This document shows, piece after piece, positions 1 to 8,633 of a stretch of DNA of 64,000 nt. The first letter of the stretch is position 1. Each line of letters begins with the position of its first letter. The notes below the pieces were generated by a model. The model ran no database searches, was not told where the DNA came from, and saw only the letters and a list, made by a program, of their open reading frames with translations. The stretch comes from Aeropyrum camini SY1 = JCM 12091 (lineage in GTDB: Archaea > Thermoproteota > Thermoprotei_A > Sulfolobales > Acidilobaceae): positions 1,426,001-1,490,000 of the forward strand of contig NC_022521.1 in assembly GCF_000591035.1 (NCBI RefSeq), in the 5' to 3' direction. Made by a program: the position numbers and the translations under genes.

Positions 1-36
1 CCTCTACGACACGCCGGCTCTACAGCGGGAGGGCCT

Positions 37-525
37 ATGTCGGGCGTCGAGCCCCCCAGTCCCATAATAGGTTTGCTAGTCTCACTGGGATATGTATTGC
101 TCGCCTGTAGCTCCACAGCGTCCTGCACACTCTATAACCCCCGAGGACGTGGTGGAAGGCTCGCAGTCCCTATGGACTGGCCGAGCAAGATTAAGCCCGC
201 GCCTGCGGATGTCCCTCCTGGCGGGGAGGTCCTCGACCCACACACGCTCAGGCCTTTAGAGGGTGCCCCAAGGGGCTCATGGGTTGTCGTATCGGAGCCT
301 GGTGCTAGGGCAGCCGTTGAAAAGCATGTAGGACGCGTCGTACGCACTGTCCAGCCAAGGCTCCTCCATGCAGTGAGACTCTACACCACACCCACTCAAG
401 AGGTGGTTAGGATTCTGAGGGAGAGCAGCGCCCCCCTAGTTCTACCCTGCGGAAACCTTTGGAGGAGCCTCCCCCTGAGCCTGCCATGCGGTAGCGACAG
501 TAGGGGCGCGAGCCTGGCCAGCTAG
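37..525 (+). CDS. Hypothetical protein, possibly continuing upstream of the window
   Basis: I do not recognise this protein. The frame is open from base 1, so the ATG at 37 may be internal and the gene may start outside the window. The reading has a hydrophobic stretch near residues 10-25 followed by a Pro/Gly-rich part and an Ala/Val/Arg-rich C-terminal half. Its stop codon overlaps the stop of the convergent FAU-1 gene by four bases (CTAG, 522-525), the same arrangement as three other convergent pairs in this window, which is the main support for it being real. No conserved motif is visible. It could still be a spurious frame in GC-rich DNA. Confidence 0.42.
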   Translation: MSGVEPPSPIIGLLVSLGYVLLACSSTASCTLYNPRGRGGRLAVPMDWPSKIKPAPADVPPGGEVLDPHTLRPLEGAPRGSWVVVSEPGARAAVEKHVGRVVRTVQPRLLHAVRLYTTPTQEVVRILRESSAPLVLPCGNLWRSLPLSLPCGSDSRGASLAS

Positions 526-2000
526 GGGTACCTGGACTTTAGAAGGCCTAAGGCCCTCTCAGCCTGCCTCTCCGCTTCACGGCACAGCGTGTCCGTCAGC
601 AGGCCGGAGCTACACGCCACCTCCAGGTCGCCCCTATCTATGATCTCCGGCTCCTCTCCAGGCCTCTTTACCACATCCACGAGAAGGTCGAGGTACTTGA
701 CGCCTTCGAAGCCGACCTCAGGAGGAGTGTTAACATTAGCATACACGCCCAGCAGCCTACCAGCCCTGTCATAGTATTCATGGACGGTGAGCCAGTCACC
801 TAGGAACACGCTGGTCACCCCCCTGTCTCCAGGACGCCTCTCCAAACCTAGCCCGTCGTAGACACCAGCACTCCTGAACGTCCTCTCGAGCACGATCTCC
901 CCCCCACGCCCTGCATTGGGCCTGTAGGAAGACACCCTAAATGGCCCCAGCCTTATGGTCTCGCCGTCCGGCCTCCTGTGGAGTATCACCGCTGTCCTGC
1001 CGACTAGTCTTGAGGATATGAACCTGACTATGAGATCCCCCGCCTCAGCACCCCAAAACCCCTCCCTGACCCCCTCCTCCGCGAAGTCGGTTAACAGGCC
1101 CTCTGCATCGCTGCTCCAGCTCTTCAGGCTATGGTGGTTGTTGACGGTGGGGTAGAGGCCTGCCCTCAGCCCGTCCATAACCCTCTTAGCTGTGCTAGGA
1201 AGGTAAACTAGGGAGAGGTACTCCCCCCGGGAAACAACGGCCAGCTCTCTCCCAGGCCCCTCTCCCCACAGCCTCTCAGCCTCTCTCGCCAGCCGTCTGA
1301 TCTCGGCCGACAAATCCTCCTCCCCCACCAGCCTAGCACCGCTTCTAACGTGCACCGAGAACCTGTTCAGGTCTACGCCGCTCGCCTCCACGGCTTTCAA
1401 GGCCCTAGCCGCCTCTTCGCCTGAGAGGTGCCTGCTAACCCTCACCCCAGAGCCGGGGTGGGATACCCTGGCCGTGAGGCCGGTCAACTCCACCCCGAGC
1501 CTCCCCTCCACAACAGACTCCCCAGGGGGGCTCCTAACCACTGTGAGCCTGACCATGCTTCCGGGTTGGGGGCACTCGCCACCCCTGATGACGATCTCGA
1601 CCCCACCGGGCCCCTCAGCCCTACACCCCTCCACAGCTCGCGCGTCTACAACACTTCTCAGACCGAGGATACTCCTCCTCACCGCAGCATGACCAACCTC
1701 CTCCAGAAGATCCCGCTCAAACCTCTCTCCAGCCTCGTAGGGGAACCCATGTATAACAACCTCGTCTCTACTCTCCTCGCCATGTTTGACAGTGATGTTT
1801 GGGGGCCTAGCAGAAACGGGGACCTGTATCCTGCTGAGCATAGTCCTGCTGAGGTCGGATAGCAGGTAGCCCTTCTTAAGGGCGAGCGCGACCAGCGCGG
1901 TGGCGTATATCCCCCTAACCCTCACGGCGTATAGCAACCGGACGCAGACCCCCCACGGCCGTTTAGAGGGGTGTTGGAGGCCTTCTTCGACGCCCTTCAA
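522..2000 (-). CDS. fau-1: Probable ribonuclease FAU-1 (RNase E/G-like, DUF402 C-terminus)
   Basis: Family knowledge: FAU-1 is an archaeal RNA-binding endoribonuclease related to RNase E/G that binds AU-rich RNA and takes part in rRNA processing. Seen here: an N-terminal segment [16 protein letters not shown] typical of the family start, a central region, and a C-terminal DUF402-type part around [21 protein letters not shown] followed by [21 protein letters not shown]. The 492-residue length suits the family. The TTG start (1998-2000) overlaps the stop of the UPF0147 gene as TTGA, implying translational coupling. A later GTG just before the [11 protein letters not shown] segment is an alternative start. 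Assignment is firm; the exact start is not. Confidence 0.85.
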   Translation of the reverse strand: MKGVEEGLQHPSKRPWGVCVRLLYAVRVRGIYATALVALALKKGYLLSDLSRTMLSRIQVPVSARPPNITVKHGEESRDEVVIHGFPYEAGERFERDLLEEVGHAAVRRSILGLRSVVDARAVEGCRAEGPGGVEIVIRGGECPQPGSMVRLTVVRSPPGESVVEGRLGVELTGLTARVSHPGSGVRVSRHLSGEEAARALKAVEASGVDLNRFSVHVRSGARLVGEEDLSAEIRRLAREAERLWGEGPGRELAVVSRGEYLSLVYLPSTAKRVMDGLRAGLYPTVNNHHSLKSWSSDAEGLLTDFAEEGVREGFWGAEAGDLIVRFISSRLVGRTAVILHRRPDGETIRLGPFRVSSYRPNAGRGGEIVLERTFRSAGVYDGLGLERRPGDRGVTSVFLGDWLTVHEYYDRAGRLLGVYANVNTPPEVGFEGVKYLDLLVDVVKRPGEEPEIIDRGDLEVACSSGLLTDTLCREAERQAERALGLLKSRYP

Positions 2001-2272
2001 TCTCTAACGGTCTCGAGGATGGTTATAACCTGCCATATCCTAGTTCTCGCGTAGAAAGGCATGTTCGGGTCCTGGCTAACCTCTTCCAGGGCGCTTATGG
2101 CGTTAGCCGCCCTAACTGCAGGGGATAGCCGGGGATCTCTCAGGTGGGTTAAAGCGTTAGCCGCTGCCCTCCTAATGTTGCGGGGCACGCCTGTATCGTT
2201 TATTATAGTGACTAGTATACTCATGGCGAGCTTTATCTTGCCCTCATTGTCGGCCGGCAGATTCATAGCCAC
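1997..2272 (-). CDS. UPF0147 family protein
   Basis: A 91-residue protein matching the archaeal UPF0147 family: all-helical, with segments such as [21 protein letters not shown] and the downstream [16 protein letters not shown]. The function is unknown; conservation across archaea and frequent placement with RNA genes are family knowledge. The GTG at 2272 is preceded by an AGGTGG ribosome-binding site with six bases of spacing; an ATG two codons later is the alternative. It is the first gene of a two-gene unit with fau-1, whose TTG start overlaps its TGA stop. Confidence 0.9.
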   Translation of the reverse strand: MAMNLPADNEGKIKLAMSILVTIINDTGVPRNIRRAAANALTHLRDPRLSPAVRAANAISALEEVSQDPNMPFYARTRIWQVITILETVRD

Positions 2273-2484
2273 TATCTTCCACCTAAGATTAAATGTAGAT
2301 TCAGGTTCGAAGGCTTAATATGGTGCACCGAGCGTGAATGCCTTCTTGCCCACTTGCAGGCCCCACGCTCAGGAGTGTCAACCTTTATAATCCCTTGGGT
2401 GCTCAAGTAGAGGTTCAGGAGGATAGATAGGAGTTTTAGCGTGATGGTGTGTTGCTAATCTGTGCGAGGGTGTGTGGTTAAACC

Positions 2485-3435
2485 ATGGTCGAGCCTTCCA
2501 AGGTAATAGGCCTTGTGACGGATTTCGGTGACAGTCCATACACGGGTATCATGAGGGCTATCATAAAAAGCATTTCAAGGGAGATACAGATAATCGATAT
2601 AGACCATTCCGTCCCCAGCTTTAGCCCCCTCGCCGGGGCCTATGTAGTGGCCCACACGTACCACTGGCTGCCTAAAGGCTCGGTTATAGTCGCGGTTGTC
2701 GACCCCGGCGTCGGCACATCCAGGCACGCCCTTGCGGTTGAGACCGAAAACTACATATTCATAGGACCTGACAACGGGGTCCTCTACCCCGCTGTGATGA
2801 GTGATGGAATGAGACGCGTCTACGCCCTGAGGGAGAAGGATGTTAGCAGCCTTGCGCGGATGAAGACTTCTTCTGCGGCGGGAACGTTGAAGCCGTGGAG
2901 CATAAGCAGAACCTTCCACGGTAGGGACGTGTTCGCGCCCGCCGGCGCCCTCATAGCGGCGGGACATGCTTCGCTGGAGGAGCTGGGGGACGAGATAGAG
3001 CCTGAGAGGATTAGGAGGGCCAGCATAGACCATGTGGAGAAGATGGGTGCATCAGCCTTCAGGGCCACGGTAGTGTATATAGACAAGTTTGGCAACGTGG
3101 CCCTAAGCATACGACCGAAGAAGCTCGGCATCAACCTTAGCCTATACAAGATGATAGTGCTTAGAACCAACATGGCGAGCAACACGATAAAGATGGGTAA
3201 GACGTTCGGAGACGCGAACCCCGGCGAGCTGGTTGCGTACGAGAACAGCTTTGGCCATCTCGAAATAGCTGTCAACAGGGGTAACGCCGCTAAGAGGCTA
3301 GGGCTCGAGCTGGAGTCGAGGGTTGAGATTGAACTCCTGGAGAACTCGGTGGCCACGCCCAACGGGTCCAGGGCGGGGAGGAGCACGGACCTTCTAGGCG
3401 TGTCGTCGAAGGGCCTCGGCGAAACCTTGTGGTGA
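2485..3435 (+). CDS. S-adenosyl-L-methionine hydroxide adenosyltransferase (DUF62 family)
   Basis: Family knowledge: these enzymes hydrolyse SAM to adenosine and methionine and are related to fluorinase and chlorinase. Seen here: the N-terminal LVTDFGDSPYTGIM motif with the family's aspartates, the VVDPGVGTSRHALAVE segment, the FIGPDNGVL motif and FHGRDVFAPAGALIA, in canonical order over 316 residues. ATG start. A TATA-like CTTTATAATC lies near 2391-2400, which would give a leader of about 60 bases, long for this genome. The last 35 residues or so look like a variable tail. It is monocistronic and converges with the unknown gene at 3546. Confidence 0.92.
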   Translation: MVEPSKVIGLVTDFGDSPYTGIMRAIIKSISREIQIIDIDHSVPSFSPLAGAYVVAHTYHWLPKGSVIVAVVDPGVGTSRHALAVETENYIFIGPDNGVLYPAVMSDGMRRVYALREKDVSSLARMKTSSAAGTLKPWSISRTFHGRDVFAPAGALIAAGHASLEELGDEIEPERIRRASIDHVEKMGASAFRATVVYIDKFGNVALSIRPKKLGINLSLYKMIVLRTNMASNTIKMGKTFGDANPGELVAYENSFGHLEIAVNRGNAAKRLGLELESRVEIELLENSVATPNGSRAGRSTDLLGVSSKGLGETLW

Positions 3436-3545
3436 GAAGAGGCGCCGGCATGCAACGGCTTGCCATAGCCCGGCCCCCAGCCTGCCCTGCTCCAGCCTTG
3501 TGAGCGGGCTGCAGACACCGCGGCCTCTAAGGAGGTCTTGCCGCT

Positions 3546-4025
3546 CTATTTGAGAGCTTCTACATGTAGGCCCGAGAGTATATGTTCTATCCTCTTGTAC
3601 GAGGGGCAGTCGAGTATAACATTGTTGCCTTCGATAATAAGCTTCACATCCTCGAGGCCTGTTGTTGGGGGTTCGGGTAGGGAAGCAGGCTTATCTTTCC
3701 CCACGTAGACTAGCCTGCGCCTGCTACCCCGCCCCTCTATACGCCACCAGTATCTTCCATAGTACTCGTAGATCCTCGACCTGCCGTCTGGGGTCTTATA
3801 GTAGACCTTGTGCACCGGCTTGAGGTAGTAGCCGGTGGGCCTGATGATGGTGTTGTATCTGTATAGCATAGGTTTAAGACTGTCCAGATAATCCTTAATC
3901 CTATCGTAGCCGTTGTACACTATAACCATACAATCACCACTAGGGGGCTCAGTCGGCTCTTCCTTATCATAGCCCTGGGCGTTCGGGCTCTTCTCGTCGC
4001 AGGCATCCTTCACAGCCCCCACCAC
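3546..4025 (-). CDS. Hypothetical protein, Tyr/Arg-rich
   Basis: I do not recognise a domain. The central part, residues about 60-105, is rich in Tyr, Arg and Lys with a YYKTPDGRSRIYEYYGRYWW segment followed by a basic stretch RGSRRRLVYVGK, which looks like a small nucleic-acid-binding or ribbon module. The first 32 residues are acidic and poorly structured. An ATG at 3929 (MVIVYNGYDR) preceded by GGTGAT with suitable spacing would give a 127-residue protein and may be the real start; I kept the longer GTG frame because a TATA-like element lies near 4066-4075. The gene stands alone. Codon use resembles its neighbours. Confidence 0.6.
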   Translation of the reverse strand: MVGAVKDACDEKSPNAQGYDKEEPTEPPSGDCMVIVYNGYDRIKDYLDSLKPMLYRYNTIIRPTGYYLKPVHKVYYKTPDGRSRIYEYYGRYWWRIEGRGSRRRLVYVGKDKPASLPEPPTTGLEDVKLIIEGNNVILDCPSYKRIEHILSGLHVEALK

Positions 4026-4175
4026 TCGGATAAAGACAAGCCTCCCCTAATTTTGTTCACTACGATAGTAAAATAAGTAGGGAACCGCGTGGGTAGCCCA
4101 GGTTAAAGTCTATACCCCACTACCACCAAACACTAGTTTAACAGGGGCTCCAGTGAGGCGTATGGCGGAGTCATG

Positions 4176-4193
4176 ACGCCCCCTCCGGGGCGT
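4176..4193. terminator. Short GC hairpin downstream of the lipoate operon
   Basis: A perfect 7-bp stem (ACGCCCC / GGGGCGT) with a four-base loop lies 38 bases past the stop of the lipoate ligase gene at 4231. It could end the lipoate transcript, but there is no T-run after it on the minus strand, so this is a weak call. The rest of the 205-base gap (4026-4230) holds only an AT-rich promoter-like patch for the gene at 3546. Confidence 0.3.
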
Positions 4194-4230
4194 TGATGTG
4201 CAGGCCGGCTCCCCTAGCCGAGGGGCCCTC

Positions 4231-5019
4231 CTATAGTTGCGCTGTTCTGGCTAGCTCGGATTTTCTAGGCTTCTCGCAGCCCCCCGTGCCTAGGGGGCTC
4301 CAGAACCCCTTTGCAGAGTACTTAGCCCTACACAGTTCTCCAGCCCTTTCGAAGGCTTCCCCCAGTATATCTTGCTCGACCTCCCCTACCCCCCCGAGGG
4401 TCTGCGTCACATGGTATTCGAGGAGCCGTGCAACCTGTTGCAGCCGGATCCTCCCCCCGGTTATCTCGTCAAGACTGTTGGGGTTGTACTTGACGGGGGT
4501 CACCTCCCCCCGGATAACCCTGTGGAGCTGCGGTATGACGAGTCTCCTTATTCTTGACGGGTTTGTGGTTACAAGGAGGGTGGCGTGGGCGAGGGTGGCT
4601 CTGCTTCTTATCGCGGCGGCGCTCCCGGAGACTTTCCATGGGCCTACTGCAACGTCATTGCCGTTCTCAACCCTAGCCTCTAGACCTAGGGAGTGGAGGG
4701 TCCTAAGTATAATTCCCGTGACAAGCCTGTAGGCCTCGTCGACACCGAGCCTGCGGGGTATGTATATCGACAAGTTTATGTTGCCTAGGTCGTGGAATAC
4801 GGCGCCGCCCCCGCTTATACGCCTAACAACGGGTATACCCTCCGCCATAGCCTGGCTGGTGTTGACCTCCTTTTCCACGTCGACAGTGTAGCCTATCACC
4901 ACGCTATCAGGGTTTAGCCATAGCCTGGCCAAAGCTATACCATGCTCCCCCGACTCTTCAAGGAGAGCCTCCTCCAGCGCCAGGTTGAAGTGTGGAGACC
5001 CACCTAGGGTTCTAAGTAT
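4231..5019 (-). CDS. lplA: Lipoate-protein ligase A family protein with no canonical start codon
   Basis: Family knowledge: LplA-type enzymes activate lipoate and attach it to a lysine of lipoyl domains. Seen here: RRISGGGAVFHDLGNINLS (lipoate-binding loop), VAVGPWKVSGSAA (with the family lysine) and a C-terminal helical part, 262 residues if begun at 5019. The first ATG/GTG/TTG in frame is the TTG at 4932, but the upstream codons (5019-4933) read ILRTLGGSPHFNLALEEALL, exactly the expected N-terminus of the fold. In that stretch up to the in-frame TGA at 5046-5044 there is no ATG, GTG or TTG. An ATA at 5019, five bases after GGGGGAG (5031-5025), is the most likely initiation site. The stop of the upstream gene lies 14 bases before it, so reinitiation is possible. 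A sequencing error is the alternative. Confidence 0.82.
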   Translation of the reverse strand: MLRTLGGSPHFNLALEEALLEESGEHGIALARLWLNPDSVVIGYTVDVEKEVNTSQAMAEGIPVVRRISGGGAVFHDLGNINLSIYIPRRLGVDEAYRLVTGIILRTLHSLGLEARVENGNDVAVGPWKVSGSAAAIRSRATLAHATLLVTTNPSRIRRLVIPQLHRVIRGEVTPVKYNPNSLDEITGGRIRLQQVARLLEYHVTQTLGGVGEVEQDILGEAFERAGELCRAKYSAKGFWSPLGTGGCEKPRKSELARTAQL

Positions 5020-5033
5020 AACCGCTCCCCCGC

Positions 5034-5828
5034 CTAAGGCTCTTCACCCTCGAGGTTCCACCTTGGGGTCGAGTACTTCTCCTCATACAGCCTTAGGGCT
5101 TCCTCAACCTCCTCCCCGCTCAGCCCGGAGGGCTTGGGCTGGAGACCGAGGGCGCGGGAGAAACCTTTCACCAGTGCTCTGGCTATCTCGGAGAAGCTGT
5201 AGCTCCTGCTGGTTAGGTCCTCGATGCCTGCGATCTTGGAGGCCAGCTCCCTAGCCCCCGCCCCCTTAACGGGTATTATGGAGACCCACTCCTCAGGGTC
5301 GAACCGGAGGAGCAGGGTGCCGTGCTGAAGCAGCCTCCCGCCTATCCTCCTCTGGGCGCTCCCGGACACCTTCCTACCCGCCACCACCACGTCGCTGCTC
5401 CCAGGCCTAACATAGCAGAGGCCTCCTGAGACTCCCTGGGGAGGATCATAGCCGCCGACGCTAGTCGCTACGCCAAGCTCCTCCAGCGCAAGGGCCACGC
5501 CGCCCGCTATCATGGCGGCGCTCTCGGCGACGTCAAGGCTGTAGAATGGGTGGCTGCTGTTTAGGACTATGGAGTATGTCACCTCCCTCTCCCACGGGTG
5601 GAGGAGGGCAGCGCCTCCAGTGGGCCTCCTGACGAGCACGTACCCCCTCCTCTCCGCCTCGGCCAGGCTGACCTCCCCTACGCTCTGCCTCCTCCCTATG
5701 GTGAGGCCGCCCGGGAGCCACATGTATATCCTGAGAGTCGGCGCCGGCCCAGCCCTCAGTATCGCCTCGTCTATGGCCATATTCATCCGGGGGTCTCTAG
5801 GCCCGTCCACCACTACCCTCAGCTCCAA
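5034..5828 (-). CDS. lipM: LipM-type octanoyltransferase / lipoate ligase family protein
   Basis: A second member of the LplA/LipB/LipM fold (264 residues, TTG start). Visible motifs: NMAIDEAIL near residue 16, [12 protein letters not shown] near 67-77, and [13 protein letters not shown] with the family lysine near 153. A cysteine at about residue 138 ([12 protein letters not shown]) sits where LipM octanoyltransferases carry their catalytic cysteine, so transfer of octanoate from acyl carrier is more likely than ATP-dependent ligation; that is inference. The gene overlaps lipA by 32 bases upstream and is followed directly by the second ligase gene, forming one operon with lipA and the lipoyl-domain gene. 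Confidence 0.82.
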   Translation of the reverse strand: MELRVVVDGPRDPRMNMAIDEAILRAGPAPTLRIYMWLPGGLTIGRRQSVGEVSLAEAERRGYVLVRRPTGGAALLHPWEREVTYSIVLNSSHPFYSLDVAESAAMIAGGVALALEELGVATSVGGYDPPQGVSGGLCYVRPGSSDVVVAGRKVSGSAQRRIGGRLLQHGTLLLRFDPEEWVSIIPVKGAGARELASKIAGIEDLTSRSYSFSEIARALVKGFSRALGLQPKPSGLSGEEVEEALRLYEEKYSTPRWNLEGEEP

Positions 5829-6678
5829 TCCTCCTCACCGCAGCCATGTACGCCTCCCTAGCCTTGAACGAGGTCCTCGCCAGCGGGTGGGCCACGACGT
5901 AGGCGAACCCCATGCGCAGCGCCCTCTCAGCCAGCTCCCGGAACTCGGAGAGGCTATACCTCTTCGCCACGGGCAGCTGCTTCCTACTAGGCCTGTAGTA
6001 CTGGCTCAGCACCAGGATATCAACCCCCACGCTCCTCAAGTCTCTCATAGCCTCTATCACCTCCTCTCTCTCCTCCCCCAGACCCAGCAGTATGCTAGAC
6101 TTGGTCACAACGCCCTCCTGCTTTGCCACCTCGAGAACCCTCAGGCTCTGCCTGTACCCAGCCCTCCTATCCCTAACCAGGGGGGTCAGCCTCTCCACGG
6201 TCTCCATATTGTGTGCGAGGACCTCGAGCCCGCTGGACGCTACTAGCCTGACGTGCTCCTCCACACCCTGGAAGTCGGGTATGAGAGCCTCCACTATGGT
6301 GGCGGGCCTGAGGCTTTTTATCGCCCTAACGGTGGCGGCGAAGTGGCTGGCCCCCCCGTCAGGCAGGTCATCCCTGTCCACGCTAGTGAGGGTCACGTAG
6401 TCGAGCCCGAGCGCGTCGACGGCTAGCGCAACCTTATAGGGCTCCAGGGGGTCTAGGGGCTCTGGGGCTCCCTTCTTCACATAGCAGAACCTACACCCCC
6501 TCGTGCAGGTGTCACCCATGATCATGAACGTCGCCGTACCCTCGCCCCAGCAGGTGAAAATGTTGGGGCACAGGGCGCCCTCGCAGACTGTCGCGACGCC
6601 CAGGCTGGCCACTAGCCTGGCCACTTTAACGTAGGAGTCGTTTATCCTAACCCTAAGCCTCGGCTTAGCCGCCTCCAT
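5797..6678 (-). CDS. lipA: Lipoyl synthase (radical SAM)
   Basis: LipA inserts two sulfur atoms into a protein-bound octanoyl chain. Both iron-sulfur sites are visible: the auxiliary cluster cysteines [12 protein letters not shown] at residues 32, 37 and 43, and the radical-SAM motif CTRGCRFC at residues 58, 62 and 65. Near the C-terminus PLARTSFKA holds the family's R-x-S cluster ligand. Length 293 matches the family. The gene overlaps the lipoyl-domain gene by 14 bases and the octanoyltransferase gene by 32 bases, so the four genes are almost certainly co-transcribed. Confidence 0.95.
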   Translation of the reverse strand: MEAAKPRLRVRINDSYVKVARLVASLGVATVCEGALCPNIFTCWGEGTATFMIMGDTCTRGCRFCYVKKGAPEPLDPLEPYKVALAVDALGLDYVTLTSVDRDDLPDGGASHFAATVRAIKSLRPATIVEALIPDFQGVEEHVRLVASSGLEVLAHNMETVERLTPLVRDRRAGYRQSLRVLEVAKQEGVVTKSSILLGLGEEREEVIEAMRDLRSVGVDILVLSQYYRPSRKQLPVAKRYSLSEFRELAERALRMGFAYVVAHPLARTSFKAREAYMAAVRRIGAEGSGGRA

Positions 6679-6943
6679 CGCCAGGGCCCTCCACCACCGC
6701 TACCACAGTGTCTGGCGTAACCTCCTCACCCTCGCCGACTATGCTCTTAACCCTGCCCGAGACGGGGCTCTCGATCTCCAGCACAGCCTTTTCAATCTCA
6801 ACCTCGGCTAGGACCTCGCCCTTCTCCACAGCATCGCCCGGCCTCTTATACACCTTAACAACCTTCCCCCGCCACCCGCCCCTGCGGGGCCACAGGTCAA
6901 GGGGTATCCTAACAAGACTCTCCGAAGCCAACCCTCCAAACAC
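6665..6943 (-). CDS. Free-standing lipoyl/biotinyl-type carrier domain
   Basis: A 92-residue protein that is essentially one lipoyl domain: beta strands with [22 protein letters not shown] followed by the hairpin [15 protein letters not shown]; the lysine at about residue 52 is the expected modification site. There is no E2 catalytic domain or peripheral-subunit domain. Being first in an operon with lipA, an octanoyltransferase and a lipoate ligase, it is very likely the substrate of those enzymes. Whether it serves a 2-oxoacid dehydrogenase, a glycine-cleavage-like or a sulfur-oxidising complex cannot be told from here. GTG at 6943 or a nearby TTG may be the start. Confidence 0.88.
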   Translation of the reverse strand: MFGGLASESLVRIPLDLWPRRGGWRGKVVKVYKRPGDAVEKGEVLAEVEIEKAVLEIESPVSGRVKSIVGEGEEVTPDTVVAVVEGPGDGGG

Positions 6944-7061
6944 CCTCCAGCGAAAGCGCGAGCGGAGTGCAGCCCTTAGACGCTGCCACTAGAATCACTG
7001 TGGACGCTGGCAACTATAATTTTCCCTCATGACTGCCCTATAGGCCTGATGGGAGGCCTCG

Positions 7062-7781
7062 TTGAGCCAGGGTAGTGCGGGTTTAGCGGTTAAACGGGTG
7101 ATAGTGGCTCTCGACCCCGCGGTGGAGGGCGATGTTGAGAAGCTACTAGGCATCGCCAGGCTGGCCTGCCGCGAGGGGGCGGGTATTAAGGTGGGCCTGC
7201 CGATGCTAGCCCTGGGCGGTTCGGAAGCCGTCTCGGAGGCCGCTAGACTATGCAGCGGAGGGGGGCTGAGGGTTTTAGACCTCAAGCTGGCGGACATAGG
7301 CTATGTGATGAGGCTCGCTGTAGAGAGCCTCGCCAGGGGGTTCGACGCCGCCATAGCCCACGCCTTCATAGGCTCGGAGGGTGCTCTGGAGGAGCTTAAG
7401 GGTGCTCTGGAGGGTATGGGTGTAAGGCTGGTCCTAGTGTTGTCGATGAGCCACCAGGGCTCCGCGGAGGTGATAGACCCCTGCCTAGACCGGCTCATCT
7501 CCGTCGCCACCAGGGTTCGGCCTTGGGGTGTCGTGGCCCCCGCTACAAGGCCAGGGGTTATAGCCAGGGTTAGGTCGGCCATGCCGAGGACCGTTATAAT
7601 GAGCCCAGGCGTTGGGGCCCAGGGCGGGAGGCCGGGTGACGCCATATGCCTAGGCGGCGCCGACTACGAGATAGTTGGTAGGGTAGTCACCAGGTCGCCC
7701 GACCCGGTCTCGGCTTTAAGGAGTGTTGCCGGGTCTATTGCAGAGAGGTGTCCGGAGAGGCTCCTACCCGCCTCCACATGA
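7062..7781 (+). CDS. pyrF: Orotidine 5'-phosphate decarboxylase
   Basis: Decarboxylates OMP to UMP, last step of pyrimidine synthesis. The catalytic DLKLADIG motif (Asp73, Lys75, Asp78) is present, preceded by VIVALDPA and followed by HAFIGSEG, MSHQGS and the phosphate-binding end region SPGVGAQGG, all in TIM-barrel order. 239 residues, slightly longer than many archaeal versions. TTG start; a TATA-like CTATAATT lies near 7013-7020 and a GGGAGG site just before the start. pyrE follows 43 bases later. Confidence 0.93.
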   Translation: MSQGSAGLAVKRVIVALDPAVEGDVEKLLGIARLACREGAGIKVGLPMLALGGSEAVSEAARLCSGGGLRVLDLKLADIGYVMRLAVESLARGFDAAIAHAFIGSEGALEELKGALEGMGVRLVLVLSMSHQGSAEVIDPCLDRLISVATRVRPWGVVAPATRPGVIARVRSAMPRTVIMSPGVGAQGGRPGDAICLGGADYEIVGRVVTRSPDPVSALRSVAGSIAERCPERLLPAST

Positions 7782-7806
7782 AACGGTCCTAGTTAAAGCC
7801 GTGGAG

Positions 7807-7814
7807 CTTTAAAC
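7807..7814 (+). promoter_or_regulatory. TATA box for pyrE
   Basis: CTTTAAAC is centred 26 bases before about 7837, placing transcription start almost on the TTG at 7840. This suggests pyrE has its own promoter in addition to any read-through from pyrF, and that the TTG at 7840 could be a leaderless start instead of the GTG at 7825. Confidence 0.5.
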
Positions 7815-7824
7815 TACAACACTA

Positions 7825-8400
7825 GTGGGGGCGACATCTTTGTCGCATGAGGAACTAGCGGATGTGCTTGCAAAGGTCCTTAAGAAAAGAGGAGCAGTGT
7901 TGAGGGGAGACTTCGTACTTTCCAGCGGTAGGAGGAGCAGCGTGTACATAGACATGCGCCGTCTCCTGGGTGACGAGTCCTCCTACACGGTTGCTCTAGA
8001 CCTCCTCCTAGAAGCGGGGGCGCAGGAGCTGGCGAGGTCCTCGGCGGTGATAGGCGTGGCCACAGGAGGCCTGCCCTGGGCTGCAATGCTCGCCCTACGC
8101 CTGTCAAAACCCCTCGGCTATGTCAGGCCCGAGAGGAAGGGCCATGGAACGGGGTCCCAGGTGGAGGGAGAACCGCCTAGAGGCAGGGTCGTCGTTGTGG
8201 ATGACGTGGCGACAACAGGATCCAGCATAGCCAGCAGCGTAGAGGTCCTCAGGAACAGCGGCTACACCGTAACCACCGCGCTAGTACTAGTGGATAGGGG
8301 TGAGGGGGCTAGGGAGCTGCTGGCCAGCATGGGTGTGAGGTTAGTGAGCGTTGCAACCCTAGAAAGCATACTAAAAGCCTTAGACCGGAATCCCGCTTGA
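7825..8400 (+). CDS. pyrE: Orotate phosphoribosyltransferase
   Basis: Forms OMP from orotate and PRPP. The PRPP-binding motif VVVVDDVATTGSSI is seen near residues 112-125, with the type I PRTase fold elements DFVLSSGRRSSVYIDMR upstream and YVRPERKGHG as the flexible loop. 191 residues. GTG 7825 is used here; TTG 7840 fits the promoter position better and would remove five residues. It lies just after pyrF and the two catalyse consecutive steps. Confidence 0.93.
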   Translation: MGATSLSHEELADVLAKVLKKRGAVLRGDFVLSSGRRSSVYIDMRRLLGDESSYTVALDLLLEAGAQELARSSAVIGVATGGLPWAAMLALRLSKPLGYVRPERKGHGTGSQVEGEPPRGRVVVVDDVATTGSSIASSVEVLRNSGYTVTTALVLVDRGEGARELLASMGVRLVSVATLESILKALDRNPA

Positions 8401-8633
8401 AACCCTATCACCCGCGGCTCCCGACGAACATTAATACGGGCCCTGTGAACGCCCGTCGGGTGACGCCCGCATCGTCGGAGCCGAAAGGGCTGTGACGACT
8501 CCCCTGGCTTTGAGGGCCCCCTAAGGAGCCTCTCCGGCATCCCTGGTGCTCCGGACCGGAGGCGGGTATAGTTGATAGTTTAACGCTCTCAAGGGTATAT
8601 ATTATTATCGTGGAGGATGCGAGGTGGGGAGTT
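8401..8633. other. GC-rich intergenic stretch plus promoter
   Basis: This 233-base gap starts GC-rich with several short inverted repeats (for example CCCGTCGGG) and ends with an AT-rich promoter patch, GGGTATATATTATTA near 8593-8607, for the next gene. I see no tRNA, snoRNA box pair or convincing small coding frame in it. Confidence 0.35.

Noticed and set aside
8401-8609. Possible structured non-coding RNA between pyrE and the isochorismatase gene
   Set aside because: GC-rich short inverted repeats are present, but no overall fold, box C/D pair or known RNA signature could be recognised.
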